From: Porodaedalea pini
Taxonomy: Eukaryota > Basidiomycota > Agaricomycetes > Hymenochaetales > Hymenochaetaceae
Length of the DNA stretch: 64,000 nt
Direction of reading: 5' to 3'
Assembly: GCA_002794775.1 (NCBI GenBank)
Contig: NBAY01000025.1
Span: forward strand, 62,001 to 126,000
Positions 1-10,689 of this stretch are shown one piece after another (the stretch's first letter is position 1; each line of letters begins with the position of its first letter). A program made the translations under genes and the position numbers. The notes under the pieces were generated by a model. It was not told the DNA's origin, made no database searches, and was given only the letters and a program-made list of their open reading frames with translations.

Positions 1-509
1 TGCCATTAATACTAATATTTCCAGGCAAAGAGACATGAAAATGTGAAATAAGGACATTTAGATCAGGGGAGCGAGCAAGCTCCATAAACTATCAAGCCTG
101 GTTGCAATGTATTGAGAGGTGGAGCAATTCAGTGGGCTGAACAGTGAGACTGTATGACATTGCAAGCGGTGCTGATTGCAGAGTTCCTTGTATTATTGAA
201 TCTGGTCATAATGTATCGAGAGGTGTGATAATTGGACTTCATGACTGCGAGCAGTGCCGATTGCACACATGTTTCAAGAGGCACAACAATTCAGTGGGAG
301 GACTAAGCGGTCCTTCACAGAGATGAAGCTGCTCAAGCAGTCGAAGGAGTCCCAAATGGACAAAGGCACAGATATAGAATGTACACAGTACAGTAAGGCC
401 CACGATAGGTTCATAACGTCCTTTCATCCCAGTCAGGCATTCGTCTTCATCAGCTAGAGTACAACTTTATGTACTGCATGTGGCGTGCATAGTTCAATCG
501 GCGTACAAT

Positions 510-902
510 TACATACTTTCACCAACAGGGGAGGCAACCACATTTAGCGCAGTTTCCAGTAGTGAATAGGAGCACATCTGAAGACTTTACACAAGCCAAA
601 TTTGTTGCAGTCTGATCGAAATAGACAGAAAGGAACATCATCCATGGATTCTGTCTCTGTGACGTTAGTGACAGCATCCTACACACCTGGGCTTGTCTCA
701 AAGATGACTTCACCAGCAAGGACATCTGGCAGCAGGTCTCGGTATCAGGTGGGCAGCACGCATCGTCGCACAAAGCAGCCCGCCATCGAAATGGCAGGTG
801 GTTCAGGCTCTGCAACAAGTTGTGCCGGTGGGCCTTCGAGGTCAAGCTCAGTACCAAAGTCAGCAATGGGCTCCGCATTGTTGTAAACACACTGAGGGAG
901 GC
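510..902 (-). pseudogene. Possible transposase fragment, left arm
   Basis: This is the mirror of 27290-27680. Read on the minus strand it gives an acidic, proline-containing stretch (FGTELDLEGPP, AEPEPPAISMAG), then MDDVPFCLFRS and NKFGLCKV. That order loosely resembles the N-terminal region of basidiomycete CACTA/Plavaka-type transposases, where a PF-x-FRS-x-x-N-x-FGLYR-like segment precedes the core. Frame changes and stops show it is not functional. The family assignment is from memory of such proteins and is weak. Confidence 0.25.
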
Positions 903-1294
903 CGACTACATCAAATTAGCAAATTTAGAAACATCACCAGTCATAAAACTCACAGTCAGAACCTGTTCTGCTTGCGAATGGGAAGCCCATGCCTTTCTTG
1001 CTTCCCTCTGGCTATTCAAGGCCTTATCCCATATTGCATCTGTCATAACATAGGAACAGGTTCTCTGATGTTGACGGGGCCTGTTTACTGAACTAAACAA
1101 ATGCCTGCAGCCAGGTCATCATACTTCTTTCTTCATTCATTCCAGAACTCCAAGAGCAAAGCTCATTGACGTAGTTTGGGTTGTCTAGGTATACTACAGG
1201 GAAAATGTCACATGAACATGAACTCAGAAAGGGAAATAAAAGAGATAGACTAATCATGGTGTCCTGCATTCTGAACAATGTACATTTCGGCATC

Positions 1295-2508
1295 ATGGCA
1301 GCACGGAGGCATTCTAAGGATTGTGTGCCACCCTCTGGGTCCATCCAGTCATGGTCACTGCCTGCAGGAGTTATAAGTATGAGCAGAAGGGTAAAGAGAT
1401 TAAACTGGATATGTGTGCACAGACAAATCTGACCGGCATTTTGAGGGTGTGTACGTGGTCCACGAGGGGCACGTGTGCATGCGCGAAAGGTGCGAGGATG
1501 CATGCTTGATGAGATTAGAGTCAATAAAAGCCTCAGGAAAGAAAGGAGGTAAAAAACTAACATATGCAGTACTCACCAGAGCCCTTTGTGAAGGTGATGT
1601 TTAGTATATAGTCATGCAGGTTGCGCATCTCCTCTTCTGTAAGGCCGGAGAAGCGGCATGAAGGAATACTGTCTGATGGACCAGTCAACGAAAGCTCTAA
1701 ATAAGAGTTGTATGAAGTCAGAAGAGACACACTTTGCCCACAAGCACAGGCCCAAATACTGTTAGACTCCTGACAATCTGAAATAGACTGCAGCCCTCCT
1801 CCTGCAGGTAGGTGAGCAAACACCTCATCATCGACTCCTTCTCCCACTTCTCCTTCTGCTCTTCATGCACCATCTTCACCTGCTGATTTGTCGCCGGCTC
1901 TGGGGAGCATCCATTCTTGATGCCCATTTTTTCCAAGCACACCCACAGGGCTGAGCAGCACAAGCTTCGCGATGCACTCTGAGTGGTGGTCCACACATGC
2001 CATAGCGAGGAACACGTCAAGTGAGTGCCCGAAGAGCATCATGTGCTCTAGGTCCTTGCGCACGCACCATTCTTCTAACGCATCGAGGAAGAAAAGACTC
2101 TGCCTATCCAACACACCCCAGAAAGTTGGTGTGTTTCACCTGAACGATGACACGTGCAGAGCGGCCCATGTTGAGCCAGTCAAGTGAGTATACTGGTGTG
2201 CCAGTGCATGTGACCCAGTGGCAAAGTCAGGGTAGTTATGGAAGTAGAAACTGAGGCCTGCAAATTAGTTGTTCATCAGCTCTCTTCATCTCAATTGGGA
2301 GAAAAAAGGAAAGGCAAGTACCTGCTTCAAAACCATGCAGCATGACTGCAGGAGGTGTGCTGGGTGAGGATGGAGGTGTGGTAAGGGTAATGGAGAACAC
2401 ATTGATCAAACATTTTGGCAAATAGAGTACAGCGCACTCAGATGTGCCAACGACAGGTAAGTCTGCATTCTGACGTGGCCAGGTTGACGACTGGTAGAAT
2501 GGTAACAT
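1295..2508 (-). pseudogene. ABHD4/5-CLD1-like serine hydrolase pseudogene, left copy
   Basis: Identical in structure to the right-arm copy at 25683-26900. In minus-strand order: an AVMLHGFEAG oxyanion-type segment, an intron, a segment around FYFHNYPDFATG, a nucleophile-elbow segment containing GHSLDVFLA, a frame change, a TEEEMRNLHDYILNI segment, KGSGEYCI, then VPLVDHVHTLKMPVRF and SDHDWMDPEGG after another intron. Members of this alpha/beta hydrolase family act on acyl lipids (cardiolipin deacylase, lysophospholipid acyltransferase or hydrolase). The usual GHSLGG is altered to GHSLDV and the frame is broken, so the locus should be inactive. The copy travels inside the inverted repeat. Confidence 0.8.
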
Positions 2509-2825
2509 CCTGCCAAAGACATTCTCTGTCAGTACTCAGACAAGTTGGGTGTATCTGGATGGGTATGCACCTCAGCAGCCGCTCCTCACTCGCCACACTC
2601 TCTTTGTTGCCCGCAGCCTACCAGCTCCACATGCTCGACACGAATGACGATGGAATCTCACAGGCTGGTAGGAGTTTCTTCATTCCATGCAGAGGCTTGA
2701 GATTGGTGGTAGGCATGTAGATCACCCCAGCAGTCATGGGAAAGAGAGGCAGATTCAGACGTCTAAAAGCTGTTCGTGATATTGTTTAAATGCTCCAAGT
2801 GAGCATCGTCTTCGTAGTCGCAGAA

Positions 2826-3539
2826 CTAGTTCCTGCCCTTGGGTTTCTTTGCCTTTGTGCACTTGGCACGCAGATGGCCAGTCTCCTCACAGTTTCAACA
2901 TGCACCATGGGGCCTTGGCTCATTCTTTGACTTTGAGGATGACATGCTCACAAGGAGAGCCTCATCCTTGTCCTTTCCCAATGACTTAGCTGGTCGTTTC
3001 GGGTGTTCGCATTTGCGTCGGTCAGCCTCATCTGAAACAATATGGATCAAGATTTTGGGATCAACAATTTTTGAGGCTTTGTGCTGCTCAGGAGTAGGTG
3101 GATTCAGGCTCCATAGAGCCATGTTTTGCACCACTACTTGTGCAGATGTGAGCTGGGCAGACGCAGAGGAGCCCAAATAGCAGGGAAGGGATGAAATGAT
3201 GGTCAAACAAAAGTCGGTGGCAGATATATCTATGCTGGACTGGGCCAGGGACTTGCACTTTGTGTGCAGTTCATTCAAGAATTCACAAACATCAGCTCCA
3301 TCTGGGAGCTTGGGTTCGAGGAAATCAGCACGCAGGGAGGTCAGTGCATATATGGACTTCTCGACGTACTCCTGCACAATTGACTGCCAATGCACAGAAC
3401 ACAGAATGTAGCACTCGACATGGACAAGCATTGAATCAGACAGGTGCTGTGACAGCAGGTACAGTGCTATGTCCTCATCTCTGTCCCAGCTTGCCTGTCG
3501 CTCTAACAGGTCCTCATTAGGATCCTCCTCACCAGCCAA
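2826..3539 (-). pseudogene. Copia-type Gag fragment, left copy, nonsense-interrupted
   Basis: Same Gag-like protein as the right copy (24652-25365), encoded on the minus strand. The reading frame ends at 2895-2897, where a Trp codon of the right copy (TGG) is TGA here. The break falls at the first residues of the CCHC zinc knuckle, so the knuckle is lost. No protease, integrase or reverse transcriptase follows in either copy. The single difference fits a C-to-T change on the plus strand after the duplication. Confidence 0.85.
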
Positions 3540-3599
3540 ATTGCTGCCACAACAGCAGCATTATCTGCAGCCTATCGGTCTGACTTCCCTCACCCTGTT

Positions 3600-4640
3600 C
3601 ACCCAGCATGCTTTCCTCACCTCTTCCTCCCACCCCTTCTGACCCACCACATGCTTCATCAATGTCAGTGGTTTTCCTATCTGCCTTTCTCACTGAGAAT
3701 TTTGGCAACAACACCACAACCATTGTGGCTGAGAAGCATCTTGTTCCAATCAAAATATTTGTACAGGAGGTCCTCCATTGTTCACACACAACATGCAGCA
3801 TCCTGCAGTTGGCACTCTGCTACATCGAGTTGAGGTGATGTGGGGGAAGGTGCCGGAGCTCGTGGAGAGAGAGAAGCTCGGTACAGGAGTGAAAGGTGAG
3901 CCAGAGTTGGATCAGAGGATCATGAAGGAAGGTGAGGCATCTGCCTCATTGAAGGTGAGTACCTCTTTGGATGTGTCTAACCTCTGCGGTCTTCCAATGG
4001 AGCTGATGTCAATGGACCCATTTGACACGTTGAGGTGTGCCGACAGTCCTCCAGATGGATGCTTCGCTCCAACTAAGTCAGGAAATGCAGACTAGAATGC
4101 AGCCTAATGACAATTGTCGAAAGATCCCAGCAAGATCGCTCGTGCCGCTGCCACCTCTGCCCTCGCTGCTTCTTTGCCCACTGCGCACCTTCCTCACTGT
4201 GCTCATTCTGGCATCAAAATTTTACAGGATCAATGCTACTCAAGTTGTGCATGGACAAAGCTCTCCGGTCTCCCACCACAGTAGGTTGGAAGCTGCGAAT
4301 GCGCACTGGGCGATGTGCTTGGGTGGCGTCCTTGGGTCGACAGGAGCACTATGCCACCACAGGAAGAGAACTTGTGCAGCATGCAGTGCACAAAAAGTGA
4401 GGGTATGATCACATTTGTCTTCTGATCCGACACCTGTCCTGCCTGAAAAGCCGACACCACACCTTTCATACTCACCGCTCTCACTTGGTGAATCAATGCT
4501 CGAAATGCCAAGTGCGGTGTCGTGTGGCTACAATTATAGTTACAACTTTAATGACAGCACCAACGGCACATGGAGTCCTGCACAGAGCACGGGCTCAAAT
4601 GATTTGTCCAACTCAGGCTCGAGCATTGGGTCAGAGGTCA
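3600..4640 (+). pseudogene. PHO80-like cyclin pseudogene, copy 1
   Basis: Degenerate plus-strand coding sequence spread over frames. Recognisable pieces are LVPIKIFVQEVL, CSILQLALCYIE, then KVPELVEREK and, after a gap, RTFLTVLILASKF. The last is the cyclin-box signature of fungal PCL/PHO80-type cyclins (usually TFLAALILASKFLQD). Such cyclins partner the CDK Pho85 in phosphate and cell-cycle control. Later text (SYSPLSLGESMLEMPSAVSCGYNYSY) resembles a Ser-rich C-terminal tail. Frame changes and loss of the conserved WAKLSGLP region show decay. A related copy lies inverted at 35040-36450. Confidence 0.75.
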
Positions 4641-4644
4641 TCAC

Positions 4645-5080
4645 AATCACCACAAAGAACAAGATTTAGGACAAAGTGTACATGGATTTTAGATCTACAT
4701 ATGCAACATTGAATTGACATGACTTTCTTATATTGAAAGCCTCTTTTGAGGATGGTCGTACATTGTCTGATTACAACATGCTGATGTAGTCAACGCCTTA
4801 CTTGTTCTCTGTAACCGTGATGGCATGCAGATCTTCATGAAGACTCTCACCGGATCGACATCCGCTCTCAAGTCAGAGTTGTTGAAGTTGGACCACATGA
4901 AGAACAAGATCCAGGACAAAGTGTATGTGGATTTCAGATCTACATACGCGACCTTGAACTGACATGACCTTTTTGTCTCAAAAGTCACTTGAGGATGGTC
5001 GTACATTGTCTGATTACAACATACCGATGTAGTCAATGCCTTACTTGTCCTCCATCTCCGCAATGGCATGTAGAACTTGT
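4645..5080 (+). pseudogene. Polyubiquitin pseudogene, two partial units
   Basis: Two head-to-tail remnants of ubiquitin units. The second begins MQIFMKTLTGSTSAL at 4827 (ubiquitin MQIFVKTLTGKT) and includes KNKIQDK. Both units contain LEDGRTLSDYN, near 4747-4780 and 4990-5023. Between KIQDK and LEDGRTLSDYN both units carry the same foreign stretch, VYVDFRSTYATLN then a stop, in place of EGIPPDQQRLIFAGKQ. The locus follows the cyclin pseudogene directly on the same strand. It cannot encode ubiquitin. The two spacers are similar, so the duplication followed the first lesion or the units were homogenised. Confidence 0.8.
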
Positions 5081-5089
5081 CAGCAGTGA

Positions 5090-7540
5090 AGGGATGGGCA
5101 GGGGATAAATAGGATTATTATTATAGCAGACTGGATTGGTGAACCAATTAATATAATTTGCTCAATTTTGCTCAAACTTGCTCGATATATATTTATCCAA
5201 AATGTGTGAATCAAGAATGGAAATGGTTTGACAGCACTCGATACAAATCGATAAGGCTTGAATTAAATCTAGTGAGAATGATTGGGATTAGACAACTTAT
5301 ATTTCACTCATTTTTGTTAGATGCCACTCATAGAGGTCATTGAGTGTGATCAAGTGATTTACGTTTTTCACGAGTACTAGTAGGATCTAGTGGGATAGAT
5401 TGACTCAAATTTAATATCCGGCTCGATCTCACAATTGTTAATTTTCACTGGGACTGAAGGCCCACCCGGGGTCCCTGACTATGTCCGCAGATGTTCGTTT
5501 CTCTGCACGAGTTCCCTGATCAAACAAAATAATTGTGTGGACAGCAACTATGGTTGGTAGTGGCTAAAGTGGACAACTGAGATTGCATGAATTCCCAACT
5601 CTATCTAGTCACTCAATACACTTTATTTAGCCCCAAAACTGCACATACACATAGCTACAGTGCATAGCAACAGAACTTGTTGATGAGATTTTTTTTTTCT
5701 AATGTTTCAAAAAATTTGGTACCCAAGTTTGTTACAAATATTAAAATAATTAAAAATCATTTTATTTTATTATGCAATCAGTCCATAAAAGGGAATTTAC
5801 ACAAGATCGGCATTGATAATACTTACATTTTTAGCTGTTTGAGGGCTGCACAGACCTCTTTGCTGCTGGGGATGCTGTGATGGGACTTGTATTTCTATAC
5901 AGTACCAGTAGTACTGCCACTGGCTGACCTTTTGGCTATAGCAACTCTAGATTTTGTGCCTTTCTTGGGCATATTCACATAGATCCTGCCAGCTAAGATA
6001 GTGGGAGAGACAAAGCAAGGTTGACGGCTTAGTCCCTATTTTTAATTTGATTTTTTTTGGATTTTTGTTTGTAAAAGTTTGTCACAAATTGATGGGAGAT
6101 CAAAAACCTCGGATTCATGCATATCTTCCTTACTTCTATTACAGAAAAAAATTCCTCAGACTTTCAAGCTCAAAACTCTGGGCCGGGTAGAGTTGATGGG
6201 ATGTGCCGCTACCAACCATAGTACTGTGTTCAATTCTGAGGATGAAGTCACGCGGCGGCAGAGATTTGTATGCTTTCCATATTGGGCACGAAGTTTGTGC
6301 CAGGTCACCATCCGCATCCCTTTGTTCCCTTTGGCATTGTCAATGTCAAACCCATGTCTTTTGCCTCCGTATTGCGGCCTGGTCCTTGATTTACATGCGT
6401 GGGTAGTAACATTTCAGACAACCATGCATGTATTCCAATGACAAATGTAATGCAGGCTCGTCGACGCTGTTGGTCTCATATGACTCCTTTGGAGGTCTAT
6501 TGAACACGTTCCATTTGCGAGCTTGACCTTCCATCGGTCGGGATATCAAATACAAACAAGCCTATGTTCATTTTGTACGTGAATAAGCCTTGTCACCACC
6601 TCATGTATACATGAGAATTTTAGCATACTCTGACCAGAGTGCCGCTGGAGGCTCGGATGGCAAAAAGGTGTTCTAAGGCTTTCAATGTATGTCGTGTTCT
6701 TATTAATGTAAAATATTCGTTTTCTGACTTTTTAGTTAAAGTATTTGAAAGAGTGTTGCAACATGTGCGAACAATGCTGTTGGTACAGCAGTGTGAATCG
6801 TGTCTGGTGTCAATGTCATTCCAATCAAGTAATTGAATGACTTATATTCATGCTAGAACTGTGAGTCAACACGGAATTGAGAATATAGATTTTTTCATGG
6901 TCCGTATACATATAGGCTGTGCATGATACTATAACCTGGTCACCACTAACCTTCCGGTGGAGAAACCAGCCCACAGGCTTTTATCCTTCTTCCTCCCACC
7001 ATCACACCCACACCCACCCCTCACACTCCTCACTCACCGCCTAGTGTGCACTGTTGGTTTTGTTGAAGGAGGGTTTGGAAAGATGATCGCACTTAGCTGG
7101 AAGGCATCTCAAGCGAGGCAAGCAGTTGTACTGAGACTTCTGTATGTCTGATAATCCATGCTATTCTTGCCTTTGCTCCTTTCTTCTTCTCATCATAACA
7201 CCCACGACAGACAGCAGCTAAAGGCCATTCCTGGCCAGCACATTTGATGTTGTTTGTGTTGATACGTTACATTTCTACAAGAACATCCACTGCTGCAAGT
7301 CTTGCTCACACCGCAATGCACTTTGCTGCCCCCCCCCCCCACATCCCCACTGTTCTCTTAACTACACCTCAACCATCTCAAACACTCCTTGCACAATTCC
7401 TTTGTTTCAAGCTCTTTTTTTTTTTTTTTTTGCTCTAAGGGGTCACCCCTTGGTCAACTTCTATAAATTGGCAGTAATCTATAGCATCTTCCTTTCATAG
7501 CCCAGATACTGTGATAGTTGTGCAGCATGTGAAAGTGCCG
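5090..7540. other. Intergenic AT-rich stretch, no gene recognised
   Basis: Short ORFs only, with poly-T and poly-C runs. A stretch read on the minus strand (6180-6410, including HGFDIDNAKGNKGMRMVTW) has coding-like composition but I cannot assign it to a family. I see no RNA gene. Confidence 0.5.
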
Positions 7541-7543
7541 TGG

Positions 7544-7777
7544 CTATTCTACTCCTATATCTTCCCAGATTGTCTTCTTGCAAAGGACACCGTAACGCGG
7601 AATGGTTGCTGCAGGTTCAAATACATCGAGCACATCATCAGGCGCCCTCTTCATGTCCCTTTCATCTACCACCTCTAACCGTTTCAAATCTCTGTCAATC
7701 AATGCGAACAGTGTCAGTTTCTTCTTCACCTTCAAGCACTGGCATATTCCCAGTATCATTCTCCCCATCTTCCACAA
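7544..7777 (-). pseudogene. Unassigned coding remnant
   Basis: An open stretch of 77 codons on the minus strand with protein-like composition (ALIDRDLKRLEVVDERD, MKRAPDDVLDVFEPAA). The sequence upstream is also partly open but in other frames. No motif or domain is recognised. Treated as a gene fragment in a transposon-rich region; a chance ORF is possible. Confidence 0.3.
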
Positions 7778-7779
7778 TG

Positions 7780-8685
7780 GCAGTTTTGCAAAAACAGCAA
7801 TTACGATGCCTAATTTGCACCATATTTAGTGCCATTGGTTCTCTAGTGCCAGCAACAAAGCTCAGTCACTGACCCCATTGCCAAGACCCTATGGTCATGT
7901 TTGTCTCCGTGCTTAGACTACACAGTCCCGTCGCTTTCATTGGCTGCCATATCTGAATGAATTGAAAGCCATGGAGGAGAAAAGTGTACGCTGTGCGTCA
8001 TCAAGTTGAGCAATGACTTCGGCTTCCTAACTGATTGCATGAATGTGGTGTCACTGCAAATTCTTGCTCCATTGGCACCTCCCTCTCAGTCCCTCGTTGA
8101 GATAATTGGCTTTCTTTTTGTAGATGGAGGTGTGTAATACATAAATCATTATTGCTCACTGCCTGACTTTCTGTACAGTGATGGTCTGTGGCCTATGTGA
8201 AGTTTACTGTGAACATAGCTAAATTCCTGGTTGTGCCTCAAACCAAATATGACTATTATCTAGGAGGACTACCTTTATTTTTTGCGAGTAGGCCTCCCAT
8301 TAAAAAGAGTTTGCATTGGTGTTTCTGTAGCCTCTATTGTTGAGGGGGGAAATGATTTTCCTGGAGTTTTGCAAATTGTTTATACATGCATCTCTTATGA
8401 AAATGGTTACCACTCTCCCGATGCCTGGGCAGAATGGTTCTCAGGGTGTTTCTGCATCTAGCAGTTTAATGTTGTTTTTTGCTCGTTGAGCTATTCAATA
8501 GCCATGTATACTGAGAAACAAACTTCTTAAATTATTTCATTTGGTTGCACCAAGTCAAAAGATTATGCTCGTCTGATAGACTATTGTCTCTTGGATTGAC
8601 CCACCAGTGCACCAGTATCATTTCATATAAGCAAGGAGAATTGACCCAAAGAGATCAAACACTATGTTATGCAGTTTCACCGATA
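7780..8685. other. No gene recognised
   Basis: AT-rich sequence with short ORFs. Nothing on either strand resembles a domain, RNA gene or terminal repeat. Confidence 0.45.
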
Positions 8686-8687
8686 CG

Positions 8688-9790
8688 TCATTTCTCCTCC
8701 CTAATGAATTGATCCAGGCATGCCACTACTTTCTCTGTAGGATACTGTGATGTTGGGCATAGCTTCTGACATCCTAGAAGGAACTTCCAGTGCTCATCCT
8801 TGAGATCTACATCGTGTGGTCGTGGAGGGTTGGTGCCCTCTCTCAAGTTCGCGAAACACATCAAGATGCGTGGGCCATAGATCATTTCCAGTCAGGACCT
8901 GTTAAATCAAGCTCAGTAATAAGTCAAATTCAAATACAGTAGGAATGCTTACTTCTAGAAAGATGTGCCAAATGACCATATATCGCCAGACAGCTTTGGG
9001 TTCATATAGCTTTCCAGAGATGTCTTCGATTTCACATACTCTGGGGGTTCCCAGGCAAAGCTGCACAACTTTGAAGAGCTGTACACAACATTCACAGCCG
9101 GGTCCATCAACTTTGCAGAGCCAAAATTGTTTATGCAAGCAATAATCCTCATTGGAATAACTTTCAGAAGAACATTTGACTAGAGACCCTTAATAAGAAA
9201 AGCATCATTTTCTCTATTTTAACACAAAATATAAACTGCGGCCAAGTCTCTATGCATGATAGGGGGCTGAAGGCTGTGTGCTTGGATAGATATTAGTGCT
9301 GTTTCTACTTCAGAAGAGGGACACTCTTACAATGCTCCAAACTGCACACAATGTCTCAAAGCTACAAAAATCTTAGAACTGTTTTCAAACCAGACACTGA
9401 TATATCAGGTACTCACAAACTGTAGCTTTGTCTTGTTGTTTGCATTGGCACCCTCATTTGTAATGTAGTATCTCAGGTCACCCCTCAAAAAGAAGTAGAA
9501 TATAAGTACTGGAAAGGTATTGTCTCCAAAGGAAGGTATGAAGCCCATAATCCCCACTATATATGTTTGGATGGCTGCTGGCACACATCCAAATATTAGC
9601 CTCTCTTGTGAAGTACTTCCCAGAGAAATGGTTTGTCAGACATGGGTCGTCTAAATTCAACCCTATCAACATACCACAAGTAATTTATCTTTGTACTTTT
9701 GCATCTTCATTTCCTCTGGTCTTCCAACTGCGAAAGCTTTGTTGAGAGATTTGACAACAACATTCTTAGAAAAGTAAGGCATGTAAGCTC
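8688..9790 (-). pseudogene. TKL-like protein kinase domain B, degraded
   Basis: Minus-strand kinase-domain remnant. In order: REANIWMCASSHPNI near 9620-9560 (N-lobe helix C/beta-4 style of TKL kinases), IMHRDLAA near 9250 (catalytic loop), NNFGSAKL near 9110 (DFG position, Asp replaced by Asn), CSFAWEPPEYV (APE-like P+1 segment), KLSGDIWSFGT (helix F), and a C-lobe tail with IYGPRILMCFANLREG and EKVVACLDQFIREEK ending at 8688. Stops and frame changes separate the pieces. The intact HRDLAA with a lost DFG Asp means catalysis is unlikely even if it is spliced. Kinase domain A lies upstream on the same strand, so this may be the second half of a tandem-kinase gene or a separate gene. Confidence 0.75.
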
Positions 9791-10689
9791 TCGTGGAAGC
9801 TGAAGCATCTATCATGGTACACTCATGACTTTTCCAGCCTCTCACATTGCAAGTATGCCCTTGGTTAGAGTTGATCGACTGGGATTATGAAAAACACATT
9901 TTGAAGCTGTAAACTGAATGTCTCTGTATTCCAGAACCTTTGTGATGCAGAACTCTTTCTAATTTAAGTGGATCAGTTGTCGCAATTATGATCAGTTAAG
10001 AGAATGCCACTGACTTTCGATAATTGATGTATTCATGGCCACGGACATCATTAGAAATGTTGTACTTCAAAAAACTTCGAGAATTATCAATGCTAGCAGT
10101 CGATGAGGTGGATTAGATGGGCTGTTGCAGATGAATGAAGCAGTGCTTAAAACACTTCATGGATGATAGTTGGTGTCATGCTAAGCCCCCAAGTCCTTGC
10201 CGACAACAACAGACTGCAAAAGTATAGCCTCTGTGTTTGTTGAGCACAAGGCAGAGACAAGTCATCTTAGCCTATTATTGTCACAAGGATCAAGCCGGAT
10301 GTGGTGAATACAAAGGGACAGGTCACTGCTAAGTGCCCAAGGCCTGGATGGATCTTTTGGATCACATACACCTGGTGCCAGCTCATCGCAAGCTAAGTCA
10401 GATGAACACACTAGTACTAACAAGCTCGACGATTTTTTCCACTGGCATCTCAATTCTCTATATGATGTGGCACTGCACTTTATGCATTCCAAAAGTTCAA
10501 ATTGTTGGAGATGCTATGTGTATTGCCATATAATGTGAAGACAAATCGTATGAGTAAGATGGATAAACAGGACTAAGAGACATGTGAGAGCTGGCTTGCT
10601 ATGACAAGCTCTGCTAGAGTGTTTCACACAACAGACACATTAGGGCACCTCTCTGGCCTGATATCCCATAGTCTGCATAGCAAAAGCCA
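9791..10689. other. Spacer between kinase remnants
   Basis: Only short open stretches on the minus strand, including 10492-10262, with no recognised motif. It could hold an inter-domain linker with introns, or be intergenic. Confidence 0.4.

Larger units (their letters stand above)
1..3549. repeat. Left arm of large inverted repeat
   Basis: Reads as the reverse complement of 24642-28190, with positions pairing as x and 28191-x throughout. I found two substitutions in translated parts (2631/25560 and 2895/25296). Position 1 pairs with 28190, so the arm continues beyond the window on the left or stops exactly at its edge. At the inner end identity falls abruptly near 3549; a further ~25 bases are recognisably related but carry several mismatches. 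The arm contains a gag fragment, an ABHD-like pseudogene and transposon debris. A recent inverted duplication is likely; a mis-assembly is the alternative. Confidence 0.95.

Noticed and set aside
1093..1563. 156-codon minus ORF (and its mirror 26628-27098) as a novel protein
   Set aside because: It runs through the intron-containing 3' part of the ABHD-like pseudogene in a mixed frame. The hydrolase motifs explain the region better.
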